Shown here: one piece after another, positions 38,989 through 49,687 of the stretch
How the letters are laid out: each line of letters opens with the position of its first letter
Numbering within the stretch: the first letter of the stretch is position 1
Source of the DNA: an uncultured Alphaproteobacteria bacterium
GTDB taxonomy: Bacteria > Pseudomonadota > Alphaproteobacteria > HIMB59 > GCA-002718135
Reading direction: 5' to 3'
DNA length: 64,000 bases
NCBI GenBank assembly: GCA_902574475.1
Contig: CACGNZ010000005.1
Location: forward strand, 1-64,000
Made by a program: the position numbers and the translations under genes
Notes under the pieces: model-generated
What the model saw: the letters and a program-made list of their open reading frames with translations, nothing else
Databases searched by the model: none
What the model was told of the DNA's origin: nothing

Positions 38989-40351
38989 AATTTTAGCAAT
39001 AGTAATGTTTTTAACAACATTGTTGTTTTTGTTATTTGGTTTTCCAGTTGCTTTTACTTTAGCAGGTTCATCTTTAATTTTTGCCTTTTTAGGAGATTTA
39101 CTTGGAGTTTTTAATTTTAAAATGCTGCTTTTCTTTCCTCAAAGAATCTATGGAGTAATGATTAATGAGGCTCTAGTTGCGGTACCTTTGTTTATCTTTA
39201 TGGGAGTCATGCTAGAAAAAACTAAAATTGCTGCTAAACTTTTAGAATCAATTGGAGATTTGTTTGGTTCAGTTAGAGGTGGATTAGGAATTGGAGTAGT
39301 ATTAGTCGGAATGTTATTAGCTGCCTCAACAGGTATAGTAGGGGCAACAGTAGTAACAATGGGTATGCTAGCATTACCAACGATGCTCAAAGCAGGTTAT
39401 GATGAAAAGATAGCTACTGGAACAATTTGTGCTTCTGGAACACTTGGACAAATTATTCCACCATCAATTGTTTTGATACTACTTGCTGAAATGTTGCAAG
39501 GTGCTAACGAAGAGGCCGGTCTTTTGAGAGGTGATTTGGCACCTTTACCTGTTACAGCAATTGATTTATTTGCAGGCGCACTATTGCCTGGGTTAATGCT
39601 TGTTGGTTTTTTTATTATCTACATTTTGTTTATTGCAAGAATAAGACCTCAAGATTTGCCTCTTAAGAAAATTGACAAACCAAGATTGGAAATTTGGAAA
39701 ACTGCTTTTTTTGAAGTTCTTCCTCCTATATTTCTAATTTTAGCAGTGCTTGGTTCAATTTTTTTAGGTATTGCCACACCTACTGAATCAGCTTCAGTTG
39801 GAGCAGTTGGAGCTGCAATACTTGCCTTATTAAGAAGAGATTTAAATTTAAAGAATATATCTGACGCAGCAATTACAACCGTAAAAATGAGTTCGTTTGT
39901 ATTTATTATTTTAATTGGCGCTTCAATGTTCTCTCTTGTCTTTAGGGGTTTCCAAGGTGATGAAATGATAAGTAATTTTTTAACCAATATACCTGGCGGT
40001 GAATATGGAGCTCTTATTATTGTCATGCTAACAATTTTTATCTTAGGTTTTTTTTTAGATTATATTGAAATAATATTTGTAATAATTCCTCTTGTTGGAC
40101 CAGGTCTAATTGCAAATGGCGCAGATCCCTTATGGCTTGGAATTTTAATATCTCTTAACTTGCAAACTAGTTTTTTAACTCCACCATTTGGATTTTCATT
40201 ATTTTTTCTGAGAGGAGTGGCTCCAGAAAATGTAAAAACTTCAAATATTTATAGTGGTGTAATTCCTTTTATTTTTATACAAATTTTTGCAATTATTTTA
40301 GTTTTTGCTTTTCCTGAAATTGCAACATGGTTACCTAGACTTATAAATTAA
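38978..40351 (+). CDS. TRAP transporter large permease (DctM-like)
   Basis: GFPVAFTLAGSSLIF, ATGIVGATVVTMGMLALPTML, CASGTLGQIIPPSIVLIL, TPTESASVGAVGA. Confidence 0.93.
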   Translation: MSPEILAIVMFLTTLLFLLFGFPVAFTLAGSSLIFAFLGDLLGVFNFKMLLFFPQRIYGVMINEALVAVPLFIFMGVMLEKTKIAAKLLESIGDLFGSVRGGLGIGVVLVGMLLAASTGIVGATVVTMGMLALPTMLKAGYDEKIATGTICASGTLGQIIPPSIVLILLAEMLQGANEEAGLLRGDLAPLPVTAIDLFAGALLPGLMLVGFFIIYILFIARIRPQDLPLKKIDKPRLEIWKTAFFEVLPPIFLILAVLGSIFLGIATPTESASVGAVGAAILALLRRDLNLKNISDAAITTVKMSSFVFIILIGASMFSLVFRGFQGDEMISNFLTNIPGGEYGALIIVMLTIFILGFFLDYIEIIFVIIPLVGPGLIANGADPLWLGILISLNLQTSFLTPPFGFSLFFLRGVAPENVKTSNIYSGVIPFIFIQIFAIILVFAFPEIATWLPRLIN

Positions 40352-40353
40352 AA

Positions 40354-40379
40354 AAAGAGGTCTTAAGGAAGACCTCTTT
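40354..40379. terminator. Bidirectional Rho-independent terminator between convergent TRAP genes
   Basis: aaagaggtctt-aagg-aagacctcttt: perfect 11-bp stem, 4-nt loop, flanking A/T. Confidence 0.88.
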
Positions 40380-40396
40380 ATAATATAATTTACGAT

Positions 40397-41509
40397 TTAT
40401 ACTGAATCAGGAAATTTGAATGGTAAATCTCTGATACGTGAGAATTCTTGCTCACCTTTTGTAAACCATTCTTTGATTACCTTTCTAAAAGATAACAAAT
40501 GATTTGATAGAGATTTAGTTTCAGCATTAATCGAACCTCTTTCAAAAACAACTTCACCTGCTGCATTACCAAGAGCTACTAATACTTCATCAGGAAAAGT
40601 TTTAATTTGTACATTATGTTCATTTACAAGTCTTTGTAATGCAGGACCATTAATTGCTTGGAAACGACTAAAGACAGTCATATTAAAAGATTTAGCAAGA
40701 TCATCAATCAAGCTTTGAGTATCAGCATCTAATGACTCCCAAGCTTTAAGGTCGATTGATAAATCTAAAAGTGTAGATGGTTCATGCCAACCAGGTCCAT
40801 AATAGTATTTTGCTGCTTGATATAAACCTGCTCCTAAGTCTGCAGCAGGACAAATCCACTCTGCAGCATCTACAGCGCCCGAAGTTAATGCAGGTAGTAT
40901 GTCTCCTCCTGCAAGCAATACTGGAGTAGCTCCTAATTTTTCAATTGTTCTACCACCCAATCCAGGCATTCTCATTTTAAGACCTTTGTAATCATCAGGC
41001 GTATTGATTTCTCTATTAAACCAACCACCCATTTGGTTACCAGTATTTCCCATTGGTAAAAACTTTACTCCTAGAGCATTGTAGATTTTATCAGCTTCTT
41101 CAATACCGCCACCATAATAACACCATGCATTTTGTTCCATTGCATTCATTCCAAATGGACAAGTTGCTACGAACTCAATCGCATCAGAAAGGTTTGGCCA
41201 ATAATAAGGTGCTCCATATGCTGCTTGAGCTGCACCAGATCTTACTGCATCTAATGCTTCTAAACCTGGAACAAGTTCACCAGCATGATAAACCTTAACT
41301 TTAAGTTTTTCAGAGTAACTATTGATGTTGTCTCCAAAAGCCTGAATTGCTTGCCCAAGAACTCCAGCTTTACCAAAAGCACTACAAATGATCCACTCTT
41401 GATGACCGCCAGCTATTGCTGGAGCTGCTAAAGTAGAAGCACCAACTGCAGCCGCACCTGCTACACCGGCTTTCTTTAGAAACTCACGTCTTTTTAAATT
41501 TTTTTTCAT
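40397..41509 (-). CDS. TRAP transporter solute-binding protein (DctP/TakP-like) with Tat-like signal
   Basis: MKKNLKRREFLKKAGVAGAAAVGASTLAAPAIA; MRMPGLGGRTIEKLGATPVLLAGGDILPALTSGAVDAAEWICP; ATG at 41509 preferred. Confidence 0.9.
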   Translation of the reverse strand: MKKNLKRREFLKKAGVAGAAAVGASTLAAPAIAGGHQEWIICSAFGKAGVLGQAIQAFGDNINSYSEKLKVKVYHAGELVPGLEALDAVRSGAAQAAYGAPYYWPNLSDAIEFVATCPFGMNAMEQNAWCYYGGGIEEADKIYNALGVKFLPMGNTGNQMGGWFNREINTPDDYKGLKMRMPGLGGRTIEKLGATPVLLAGGDILPALTSGAVDAAEWICPAADLGAGLYQAAKYYYGPGWHEPSTLLDLSIDLKAWESLDADTQSLIDDLAKSFNMTVFSRFQAINGPALQRLVNEHNVQIKTFPDEVLVALGNAAGEVVFERGSINAETKSLSNHLLSFRKVIKEWFTKGEQEFSRIRDLPFKFPDSV

Positions 41510-41636
41510 ATGTCCTCCCAAGATAATATGAATTAATGTCTGAGATTTATACAAAAATCGTATTTGTATCAATTTCTAATGGTATTAAATATTAACAAAA
41601 TTTACTAAATCAAACCTCTAAAACTAGAAATTACTT

Positions 41637-42812
41637 TTAAAAACTGGATATTCCAGTCTGATTTTTTCCTAAAATTAATGAATGAATATCTTCTGCACCT
41701 TCGTAAGTTTTAACAGTTTCTAAATTAACCAAATGTCTCATGATATGATATTCTTCTAATAAGCCATTTGCCCCAAGCATATCACGAGCATTTCTAATTA
41801 TGTCTAAAGATTTTTTACAGTTATTTTTTTTTAAAATACTAATTGCATTAATGATATTTTTTCCTTCATCTAAAGCTTTAGAGCTTAAAAGACATGATGC
41901 CAGTCCTAGATTTATCTCTATTTGCATTTCAGATAATTTTTTTTGAATTAATTGATTTGATGCTAAAGGTTTTTTAAACATAATTCTATTTTCTACATAG
42001 TCTTTTGCAATTAACCAGCATTCAGATGCTGAACCCAATACACCCCAGCTAATTCCAAATCTTGCTTTATTTAGACAACTAAAAACTGATTTCCATCCTT
42101 CGGTATTTTCTAAACACAAATTATTTGGAACAAAAACATTATTTAAAATTATTTGCCCAGTTGGACTGATTTTTAAGCTCGTTTTATTTTCTATTGTTGA
42201 AGTATTTAATCCTTCAGTATTTTTTTCAATTATAAAACCTTTGATACTTTTGTGATCTTTATTTTCTTCAATTGCCCAAATAATAAATATATCAGCAATT
42301 GGTGCATTCGTAATCCAGTTTTTAGATCCATTTAAAATATATCCATCTTTAGTTTTTTTAAATGAAGTTTTCATTGAAGCAGGATCAGAACCAGCTTCGC
42401 TTTCTGTTAAACCAAAGCAACCAATTTTTTCTCCTTTAATTAATTGCGGAAGGTATTTATCTTTTTGTTCCTGAGATCCAAATTCATTAATTGGATGTAT
42501 CACCAGTGAAGATTGAACAGAAATTGAAGATCTGTAGCTGCTATCTATTTTTTCAAATTCATATGCTACAAGTCCATATGCTAAATTAGATGTACCAGAA
42601 CCACCGTGTGTTTTAACTGTTTGCCCTAAAACTCCAAGTGATCCAAATTTTGGATAGAGGTCTAGATCAAATTCATTTTTTCTATTCCTTTCAACTACTA
42701 TAGGTTTGAGTTCATTATTACAAAAATCCCTAACATTTTTCTGAATATTACTTTCTTCTTCACTTAAATGACTTTGAATATAAAATGGATCAAACCAATT
42801 ATTTTCTTTCAT
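41637..42812 (-). CDS. Acyl-CoA dehydrogenase, glutaryl-CoA dehydrogenase-like
   Basis: GCFGLTESEAGSDPASMKT, GSKNWITNAPIADIFIIWA, RDMLGANGLLEEYHIMRHLVNLETVKTYEGAEDIHSLILGK. Confidence 0.9.
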   Translation of the reverse strand: MKENNWFDPFYIQSHLSEEESNIQKNVRDFCNNELKPIVVERNRKNEFDLDLYPKFGSLGVLGQTVKTHGGSGTSNLAYGLVAYEFEKIDSSYRSSISVQSSLVIHPINEFGSQEQKDKYLPQLIKGEKIGCFGLTESEAGSDPASMKTSFKKTKDGYILNGSKNWITNAPIADIFIIWAIEENKDHKSIKGFIIEKNTEGLNTSTIENKTSLKISPTGQIILNNVFVPNNLCLENTEGWKSVFSCLNKARFGISWGVLGSASECWLIAKDYVENRIMFKKPLASNQLIQKKLSEMQIEINLGLASCLLSSKALDEGKNIINAISILKKNNCKKSLDIIRNARDMLGANGLLEEYHIMRHLVNLETVKTYEGAEDIHSLILGKNQTGISSF

Positions 42813-42863
42813 ACAATATTAGCCAATATCATCATTTTAATGTAAATAACCACAAAAATTATT

Positions 42864-43283
42864 ATGCAAAATAAGAATATATACATTGCCTCGGACCATG
42901 CTGGATTTGATCTCAAAACCAAATTGTTAAAGAATTTTCCAAAAATTAATGATTTAGGGACAAAGACAGATGAGAGTGTTGACTATCCTGATTTTGCACA
43001 CAAATTAACTAAAGAGGTTCTTAAGAATAAGAAAAACGTAGGTATTCTAATCTGTGGAACTGGTGTTGGTATGAGTATTGCAGCTAATAGAAAAAAAGGA
43101 ATTAGGGCAGGCCTTGCTAATAATTCAAAAATAGCAAGATTGATAAGAAAGCACAATGATGCTAATGTACTCGTTTTACCAGGAAGGTTTATAAATACTA
43201 GCGAGGCAAAAAAAAGTGTTCAGGCTTTTCTTTCTACAAAGTTTGAGTCAGGACGACATAAAAGAAGGATTAAAAAACTATGA
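42864..43283 (+). CDS. rpiB: Ribose 5-phosphate isomerase B
   Basis: [43 protein letters not shown]. Confidence 0.94.
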   Translation: MQNKNIYIASDHAGFDLKTKLLKNFPKINDLGTKTDESVDYPDFAHKLTKEVLKNKKNVGILICGTGVGMSIAANRKKGIRAGLANNSKIARLIRKHNDANVLVLPGRFINTSEAKKSVQAFLSTKFESGRHKRRIKKL

Positions 43284-44569
43284 TTTCAGATTTGTTTACT
43301 AAAGGAATTAAAGAAGCAGACCCAGAGGTTTATGGGACTTTAAGCCGTGAACTAGAAAGACAGCAAAACCAAATAGAGTTGATAGCATCTGAAAATATTG
43401 CTTCAAGATCAATTTTAAATGCTCAAGGCTCTGTCATGACAAATAAATATGCAGAGGGTTATCCTGGTAAACGATATTATGGTGGGTGTGAATTTGTTGA
43501 TCAAGCTGAAGAGATTGCTTTAGAAAGAGTTAAAAAACTTTTTAATTGTAAATTTGCAAATCTACAACCGCATAGTGGAGCTCAGGCAAACCAAGCAGTC
43601 TTTCTAGCGTTACTTCAACCACATGATACTATTTTAGGTATGTCTCTTGCATCAGGCGGTCACTTAACTCATGGAGCAAAACCTAATCTATCTGGTAAAT
43701 GGTTTAATGCTGTTCAATACGGTGTAAAAAAAGATGGCAATGATAAAGATTTAATTGATTATGATGAAGTTGAAGCTTTAGCTTTGGAGCATAAACCAAA
43801 AATGATAATAGCGGGAGCATCCGCTTATCCTAGAACAATAGATTGGAAAAAATTTAGAGAAATAGCTGATAAAGTAGGAGCATATTTTTTAGTTGATATG
43901 GCTCATTATTCTGGTTTGGTTGCTGGTAAACAATATCCAAATCCGATTGAGCATGCCCATGTAGTAACTTCAACAACTCACAAAACTTTAAGAGGCGCAA
44001 GAAGCGCAATGATTTTAACTAATCATGAAGATTTATATAAAAAAATTAATTCTGCTGTTTTCCCCGGATTACAAGGTGGTCCACTAATGCATGTTATTGC
44101 AGCTAGAGCTGTTTGCTTTGGTGAAGCACTTAAACCTGAATTCGAAGAATATATTAAAAATGTAATTGCTAGTGCTAAAGTTATGGCAAAAACTTTAGTT
44201 GATAGAGGATTTAGAATTGTTACAGGAGGCACAGATTCACATATAGTTTGGTTAGATTTGACACCAAAAGGTTTAACTGGTGATAAAGCTGAAAAAATTT
44301 TAGAAGAAGTTGGATTGGCATGTAACAAAAATGCAATTCCATATGATCCTAATCCACCAAAAATAACTAGCGGACTTAGATTTGGTACAGCAGCTGCTAC
44401 GACCAGAGGTTTTAATCAGAAAGATTTTGAACAAGTCGGAAATATGATTGCTGATATTTTGGATAGTCTTTTACTTGAAGAAAATGAGAGAAATGTAGTT
44501 TTTAATAAAACAAGAAAAGACGTAATTGAGCTTTGTAAAAAATATCCAATTTATAGTGAGGCATTTTAA
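43280..44569 (+). CDS. glyA: Serine hydroxymethyltransferase
   Basis: [51 protein letters not shown]. Confidence 0.98.
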   Translation: MISDLFTKGIKEADPEVYGTLSRELERQQNQIELIASENIASRSILNAQGSVMTNKYAEGYPGKRYYGGCEFVDQAEEIALERVKKLFNCKFANLQPHSGAQANQAVFLALLQPHDTILGMSLASGGHLTHGAKPNLSGKWFNAVQYGVKKDGNDKDLIDYDEVEALALEHKPKMIIAGASAYPRTIDWKKFREIADKVGAYFLVDMAHYSGLVAGKQYPNPIEHAHVVTSTTHKTLRGARSAMILTNHEDLYKKINSAVFPGLQGGPLMHVIAARAVCFGEALKPEFEEYIKNVIASAKVMAKTLVDRGFRIVTGGTDSHIVWLDLTPKGLTGDKAEKILEEVGLACNKNAIPYDPNPPKITSGLRFGTAAATTRGFNQKDFEQVGNMIADILDSLLLEENERNVVFNKTRKDVIELCKKYPIYSEAF

Positions 44570-45022
44570 ATGAGATGCCCTTTCTGTAGTAATGAGGATA
44601 CACAAGTAAAAGACTCAAGACCTACAGAAGATAATACAGCAATAAGAAGAAGAAGAGTTTGTGATGCTTGCGGCTCTAGATTTACAACTTTTGAGAGAAT
44701 TCAACTAAGAGATTTGGTTGTAATGAAAAGTAACGGTCAAAAAGAAAATTTTGATAGAGATAAAATGTATAGATCTCTTTCTTTGGCTTTAAGAAAAAGA
44801 AATGTTGATAATGAAAAAATTGAAAAAATTGTAAATGCTATTGTAAGAAAATTAGAAAACTCAGGTGAAACTGATATAAAATCTAATATTATTGGTCAGT
44901 ACATTATGGAAGCTTTAATGCATTTAGATCAGGTAGCATACGTCAGATTTGCATCTGTTTACAAAAATTTTAGAGAAGCAAAAGATTTTGAAGATTTCTT
45001 AGGTAATTTAGAAGATAAATAA
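44570..45022 (+). CDS. nrdR: Transcriptional repressor NrdR
   Basis: [43 protein letters not shown]. Confidence 0.97.
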   Translation: MRCPFCSNEDTQVKDSRPTEDNTAIRRRRVCDACGSRFTTFERIQLRDLVVMKSNGQKENFDRDKMYRSLSLALRKRNVDNEKIEKIVNAIVRKLENSGETDIKSNIIGQYIMEALMHLDQVAYVRFASVYKNFREAKDFEDFLGNLEDK

Positions 45023-45028
45023 TTTTTA

Positions 45029-46111
45029 GTGTCTCAACAAAATGTAAAGATGATTAATTTAGCGCATAATATTGCTAAAAAAAAATTTGGAAAAACTTTC
45101 CCTAATCCCACAGTGGGCTGTGTAATTGCAAAAAATTCAAAAATAATTTCTAAAGCTGTAACCAATAAATCTGGAAGGCCTCATGCTGAAGAAATAGCTC
45201 TAGCTAAAGCTGGACATAAAGCTAATGGAGCTTCAATGTATGTTACTTTAGAACCATGTTTTCATAGTTCAAAAGATGGATCATGCACAGATCAAATATT
45301 AAGATCAGGAATTAAAGAAATATTTATATCTGCGGCTGATCCAGATGTTAGAACTAATTATAAAAGTATTAAAAAGTTAAAAAAAAATAATGTAATTGTA
45401 AATGTGGGTTTAGAAAAAAATAGAACATATAATTTAAATAAATTTTTTTTTAAAAGTGTTTTTAAGAAAAAACCATTTACAAAAGTCAAAATTGCAACTT
45501 CTGTAGATGAAAAAATTGCATGGCATGATTATAAAAGTAAATGGATATCTAATAAATCAAGTAGAGAATATGCACATAAGTTAAGGTCAATGAGTCAAGC
45601 TATTTTAACTACTTCAAAAACTGTATTAAAAGATGATCCAAGATTAACTATAAGATTAAAAAAAACTTTAGAGCAACATATTCCAATTATAATAATTGAT
45701 AATAATCTAAAAATACCAATGAAATCAAAAATATTAAAAGATATATCTAAAAAAAGAATTATTATCTTTACTTCTAAAAAAAATAAAAAATCTGAAAATT
45801 TAATTAAATTAGGATGTGAAATTATTTTTTGTAAATTAAATAAAAACAAAAAACTAAATTTAAAAAATATTTTTAGTAAAATATACTCATTAAAAATATC
45901 AGATTTATTAGTTGAAGCAGGGGGTATTTTTTTTACAGAATTGTTAAATAAAAATTTAGTAGATGAAATTCATTTATTTAAATCCAAAATTATTATAGGA
46001 AAACATGGTAAGCCAGCAATTGTTGGAAAAAAACTTAGTCAATTAAATTTATCTTTAAATGAAAGAAAAAAATTTAAAGACGACATATATACAAACTATC
46101 AGGTGAATTAA
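45029..46111 (+). CDS. ribD: Bifunctional riboflavin deaminase/reductase
   Basis: NPTVGCVIAK, GRPHAEEIALAKAG, VTLEPCFH; C-terminal reductase domain. Confidence 0.93.
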   Translation: MSQQNVKMINLAHNIAKKKFGKTFPNPTVGCVIAKNSKIISKAVTNKSGRPHAEEIALAKAGHKANGASMYVTLEPCFHSSKDGSCTDQILRSGIKEIFISAADPDVRTNYKSIKKLKKNNVIVNVGLEKNRTYNLNKFFFKSVFKKKPFTKVKIATSVDEKIAWHDYKSKWISNKSSREYAHKLRSMSQAILTTSKTVLKDDPRLTIRLKKTLEQHIPIIIIDNNLKIPMKSKILKDISKKRIIIFTSKKNKKSENLIKLGCEIIFCKLNKNKKLNLKNIFSKIYSLKISDLLVEAGGIFFTELLNKNLVDEIHLFKSKIIIGKHGKPAIVGKKLSQLNLSLNERKKFKDDIYTNYQVN

Positions 46112-46701
46112 TGTTTACAGGTATTATTCAAGATTTAGGAAAAATTAAAACTAAAGAAGAAGGGCTTTACCAAATATCTACGAATCTTGATTTGAGTAAT
46201 TGTAAGGAAGGTTCTTCAATTTCTTGTAATGGAGTGTGTCTTACAGCAAAGAATATAACCCCATCAAACAACAATTCATTTAGCTTTGATGTGAACATTG
46301 GAGAAGAAACTTTGAAAAGAACAAATCTTGCTAACTCTATTTTAAAAAATGAAAATATTAATTTGGAAAAATCTCTTCAGATAGGTGACGAAATCAGTGG
46401 CCATTTTGTGTATGGTCATGTTGATACTACAACTAATGTAAGTGATATTTTAGAACTTGAAAATAGTTGGGAATATCATTTTGAAAAAAAATTTAATAAA
46501 AACAATAGATTTATAGTTGAAAAAGGATCTATTTCAATAAATGGTATTTCTTTAACAGTAGCAAAAGTACAAAATAATACTTTTATGATTTCTATCATTG
46601 ATCATACATTTCATCATACTAATTTAAAATTTTTACAAAAAAGTGATCAAGTAAATATTGAATTTGATTATCTTGCCCGTTTCATCTTAAATAATGAATA
46701 A
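46111..46701 (+). CDS. ribE: Riboflavin synthase alpha subunit
   Basis: MFTGIIQDLGKI, GSSISCNGVCLTA, ISGHFVYGHVD, SISINGISLTVA. Confidence 0.95.
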   Translation: MFTGIIQDLGKIKTKEEGLYQISTNLDLSNCKEGSSISCNGVCLTAKNITPSNNNSFSFDVNIGEETLKRTNLANSILKNENINLEKSLQIGDEISGHFVYGHVDTTTNVSDILELENSWEYHFEKKFNKNNRFIVEKGSISINGISLTVAKVQNNTFMISIIDHTFHHTNLKFLQKSDQVNIEFDYLARFILNNE

Positions 46702-47797
46702 AGATAACATTGAAGAAAGTTTATCTTCTATTGAAGAAATCATAGAAGATGCAAGAAATGGTAAAATGTATATTCTTGTTGATGATCCTGACAGAGAGAA
46801 TGAGGGCGATCTAATCATTCCCGCTCAATATGCTAACCCTCAAGCTATTAATTTTATGGCAAAACATGGAAGAGGATTAATTTGTTTAGCTTTAACTAAG
46901 GAAAGAATAGAGGAATTGGAACTTCCCTTAATGAATCCAAGTAACATAAAAAATGATTTAACTGCATTTACTGTTTCTATTGAGGCAAAAGAAGGGGTGA
47001 CAACCGGAATATCTGCAGCTGATAGAGCGCATACCATATCAGTAGCTGTAAATAATAATAAAAACAAAAACGATCTAGTTTATCCTGGTCACGTTTTTCC
47101 TCTTATGGCTTGGGATGGGGGAGTATTAGTTCGTGCTGGTCATACAGAGGCAGCAGTTGATATTTCAAAACTTGCCAATTTAAACCCTTCTGGAGTTATT
47201 TGTGAAATTATGAGCGAAGATGGATCTATGGCGAGATTACCAGAAATTATAAAATTTGCAAAATTGCATAATTTAAAAGTAGGAACTGTTAGTGACTTGA
47301 TTAAATTTAGACTTAAAAAAACTAAAATTGTTGAACAGATCTCCGAAAGACCATTTGAAAGTGAGATGGGGTCACAATTTACTTTAAAAGTTTTTCAAAA
47401 TACCATTTCAGGTGAAAAGCATTACGCTCTAGTAAAAAATCTCAATAATGAAAAGCAACCTGTGTTTGTTAGAATGCACAGACTGAATGTTACAAAGGAT
47501 ATATTTGAAGAAAAAAATATTTTTGGAAGTGAAATTAAGTCTGCTTTTCAGCTTATAGAGAAGAATGGATCTGGTGCCATAGTTTTAATAAATAGTGATA
47601 TGTCACCAAGTATACTAAAAACTTTCAATAAAAGAAAAAGATCAAAAAATAAATTAGAACTAAGAGAATATGGTGTAGGCGCTCAGATTTTATCATTACT
47701 TCAAATAAATAAAATTATATTATTAACAAACAGTAAGAAAAGAATTATTGCCTTGGATGGATTTAATATTGAAATAGTTGATCAGAAAAAAATATGA
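46694..47797 (+). CDS. ribB: 3,4-dihydroxy-2-butanone-4-phosphate synthase with degenerate GTP cyclohydrolase II domain
   Basis: VDDPDRENEGDLIIPAQYA, GHVFPLMAWDGGVLVRAGHTEAAVD; the C-terminal domain lacks the GCHII cysteine cluster. Confidence 0.92.
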   Translation: MNKDNIEESLSSIEEIIEDARNGKMYILVDDPDRENEGDLIIPAQYANPQAINFMAKHGRGLICLALTKERIEELELPLMNPSNIKNDLTAFTVSIEAKEGVTTGISAADRAHTISVAVNNNKNKNDLVYPGHVFPLMAWDGGVLVRAGHTEAAVDISKLANLNPSGVICEIMSEDGSMARLPEIIKFAKLHNLKVGTVSDLIKFRLKKTKIVEQISERPFESEMGSQFTLKVFQNTISGEKHYALVKNLNNEKQPVFVRMHRLNVTKDIFEEKNIFGSEIKSAFQLIEKNGSGAIVLINSDMSPSILKTFNKRKRSKNKLELREYGVGAQILSLLQINKIILLTNSKKRIIALDGFNIEIVDQKKI

Positions 47798-48195
47798 ATA
47801 ATAAAATTCTAATAGTATCAGCAAATTATTACAAAGAAATATCGAGAAATCTTGAGTTGGGTGCAATCAATACCCTTAAAGAAAATGGTTATGAATATGA
47901 AGTTATTAATGCACCGGGTTGTTTTGAAATTCCCTATTTAATTAAAAAGAATATTAATAATTTTAAAGGATTTATTTCTTTAGGATGTATTATTAAAGGT
48001 GATACGTATCATTTTGAAGTTATTGCTAATGAAACTTCTAGAAAAATTATGGATCTATCTGTTGAATATAATGTTCCTATTGGATTTGGTATCTTAACGT
48101 GTTACGATTTAGAGCAAGCAATAATAAGAAGTGATATTAATCAAAAAAATAAAGGTCAAGAAACCGCATTAGCTTGCATAGAGTTATTAAAATAA
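47794..48195 (+). CDS. ribH: 6,7-dimethyl-8-ribityllumazine synthase
   Basis: INAPGCFEIPYLIKK, LGCIIKGDTYHFEVIANETSRKIMDLS, PIGFGILTC. Confidence 0.95.
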   Translation: MNNKILIVSANYYKEISRNLELGAINTLKENGYEYEVINAPGCFEIPYLIKKNINNFKGFISLGCIIKGDTYHFEVIANETSRKIMDLSVEYNVPIGFGILTCYDLEQAIIRSDINQKNKGQETALACIELLK

Positions 48196-48198
48196 AAA

Positions 48199-48669
48199 AT
48201 GCAAAATTATATCAAGTCACAAACAAGACTTGCTTTTGTTCAATATATTTTTCAGAATGAATTCTTAAATACAGATTGTACAGAAGGTATTAATGATTTT
48301 CAAAAACATTTTTACGATACTAATATTGCCATTATTGATGAAAAGAAAGAATTTAAACTGAAATTTAATAAAAATTTTTTAAATAGACTTTTTTCTAGCT
48401 TTCAAAATAATATTGATAAAAAAGTTATTATTGAAGATTTGAATAAGTTTATTGATATAAATCGAAAATTTGAAAAATGGGATAATATTTTGAAATCAAT
48501 AATATTTGCAATAATTGCAGAATTATTAATTACTGAAAAAAATAAATTTAAAATTGTTTTTAATGATTACTTAAATATCAGTAAAAGTCTTGTTTCTAGT
48601 AAAGAAACTAAATTAATTAATGCTATAATTCAAAAATATATAGACAAATATGAAATTGATAAAAAATAA
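48199..48669 (+). CDS. nusB: Divergent transcription antitermination factor NusB
   Basis: QTRLAFVQYIFQNEF, AIIAELLI, position between ribH and thiL. Confidence 0.78.
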   Translation: MQNYIKSQTRLAFVQYIFQNEFLNTDCTEGINDFQKHFYDTNIAIIDEKKEFKLKFNKNFLNRLFSSFQNNIDKKVIIEDLNKFIDINRKFEKWDNILKSIIFAIIAELLITEKNKFKIVFNDYLNISKSLVSSKETKLINAIIQKYIDKYEIDKK

Positions 48670-49630
48670 TTTATCTGAAAAATTAATAATAAATAAATAT
48701 TTTAAAAAATTAAATTTAAAAAAAAGGGGAACATTTAATTTTGAAAATGATGGAGCATATTTAGATTTAAACAATAAAAATTATAAACTTACTGTTACGA
48801 CTGATAGCATTTCTGAGGATATAGATTTTCTCTCTAATGACGACCCCACATCGATAGCTCAAAAAATTACAACAGTAAATTTATCTGATATTTTTGCAAT
48901 GGGAGCCTTACCTCACTCTTATCTTTTAAATTTACATTTACCAAATCATATTAATGAAAATTGGTTAAATTCATTTTCACATCGATTAAAAAAAATACAA
49001 AGTAAATATGGATTTTATCTTTTGGGTGGTGATTTATCAAAATCAAATAAACTTATTGTTTCTTCAACTTTCTTTGGATTTATAAAAAAAAAATTAGAGA
49101 TATATCAAAATAAATTTAATTTAAATGATGATATTTTAATAACTGGCAATATTGGTGAGTCAAAAATTGGTTTAGAGATTTTAAAAAAAAAACTTTTATC
49201 AAATACAAATTTGAAACAATATTTTATTAAAAAATATCTATATCCCAGACCTTGTAAACTTGGACCATTAATTGCACATCATGTTAATTCAATGAAAGAT
49301 ATTTCTGATGGTCTGATTGGAGATTTAACTGATATGTTAAATGATAAATATGGTGCATTAATTAATGTAAATAAAATTCCATTAAGTGTTAAAACAAAAA
49401 AAATTCTCAATATTAAAAAAAATTATAGAATTGAAAATCTAATAAATGCTGGTGATGATTATGGATTGATAATCATATCTAATCAAAAAAATAGAAATAA
49501 AATTTTAAGTATTGCCAATAAAAATAATATTAGAATTTCGTGCATTGGAAAAATTATTAATGAAAAAGGAATTCATTTCGATTCATATTTAGACATAAAG
49601 AACATTAAGAAATTTGATCATTTCTGCTAA
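48650..49630 (+). CDS. thiL: Thiamine-monophosphate kinase
   Basis: LTVTTDSISEDIDFL, VNLSDIFAMGALPHSYLLNL, LGGDLSKS, MKDISDGLIGDL, GDDYGLI. Confidence 0.93.
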   Translation: MKLIKNNLSEKLIINKYFKKLNLKKRGTFNFENDGAYLDLNNKNYKLTVTTDSISEDIDFLSNDDPTSIAQKITTVNLSDIFAMGALPHSYLLNLHLPNHINENWLNSFSHRLKKIQSKYGFYLLGGDLSKSNKLIVSSTFFGFIKKKLEIYQNKFNLNDDILITGNIGESKIGLEILKKKLLSNTNLKQYFIKKYLYPRPCKLGPLIAHHVNSMKDISDGLIGDLTDMLNDKYGALINVNKIPLSVKTKKILNIKKNYRIENLINAGDDYGLIIISNQKNRNKILSIANKNNIRISCIGKIINEKGIHFDSYLDIKNIKKFDHFC

Positions 49631-49687
49631 AAACTTGATTTTTTCTTTAGTTTCTGACATATCACCCAAAATTTTAAGGAGTTTTCA

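Noticed and set aside
39649-40026. 125-aa antisense ORF in dctM
   Set aside because: Shadow of hydrophobic codons; no motif
42812-42864. Riboswitch upstream of rpiB-glyA or the rib genes
   Set aside because: Genes overlap or are separated by a few nt; no conserved FMN or glycine aptamer core seen
44023-44328. 101-aa antisense ORF in glyA
   Set aside because: Shadow ORF in a highly conserved gene
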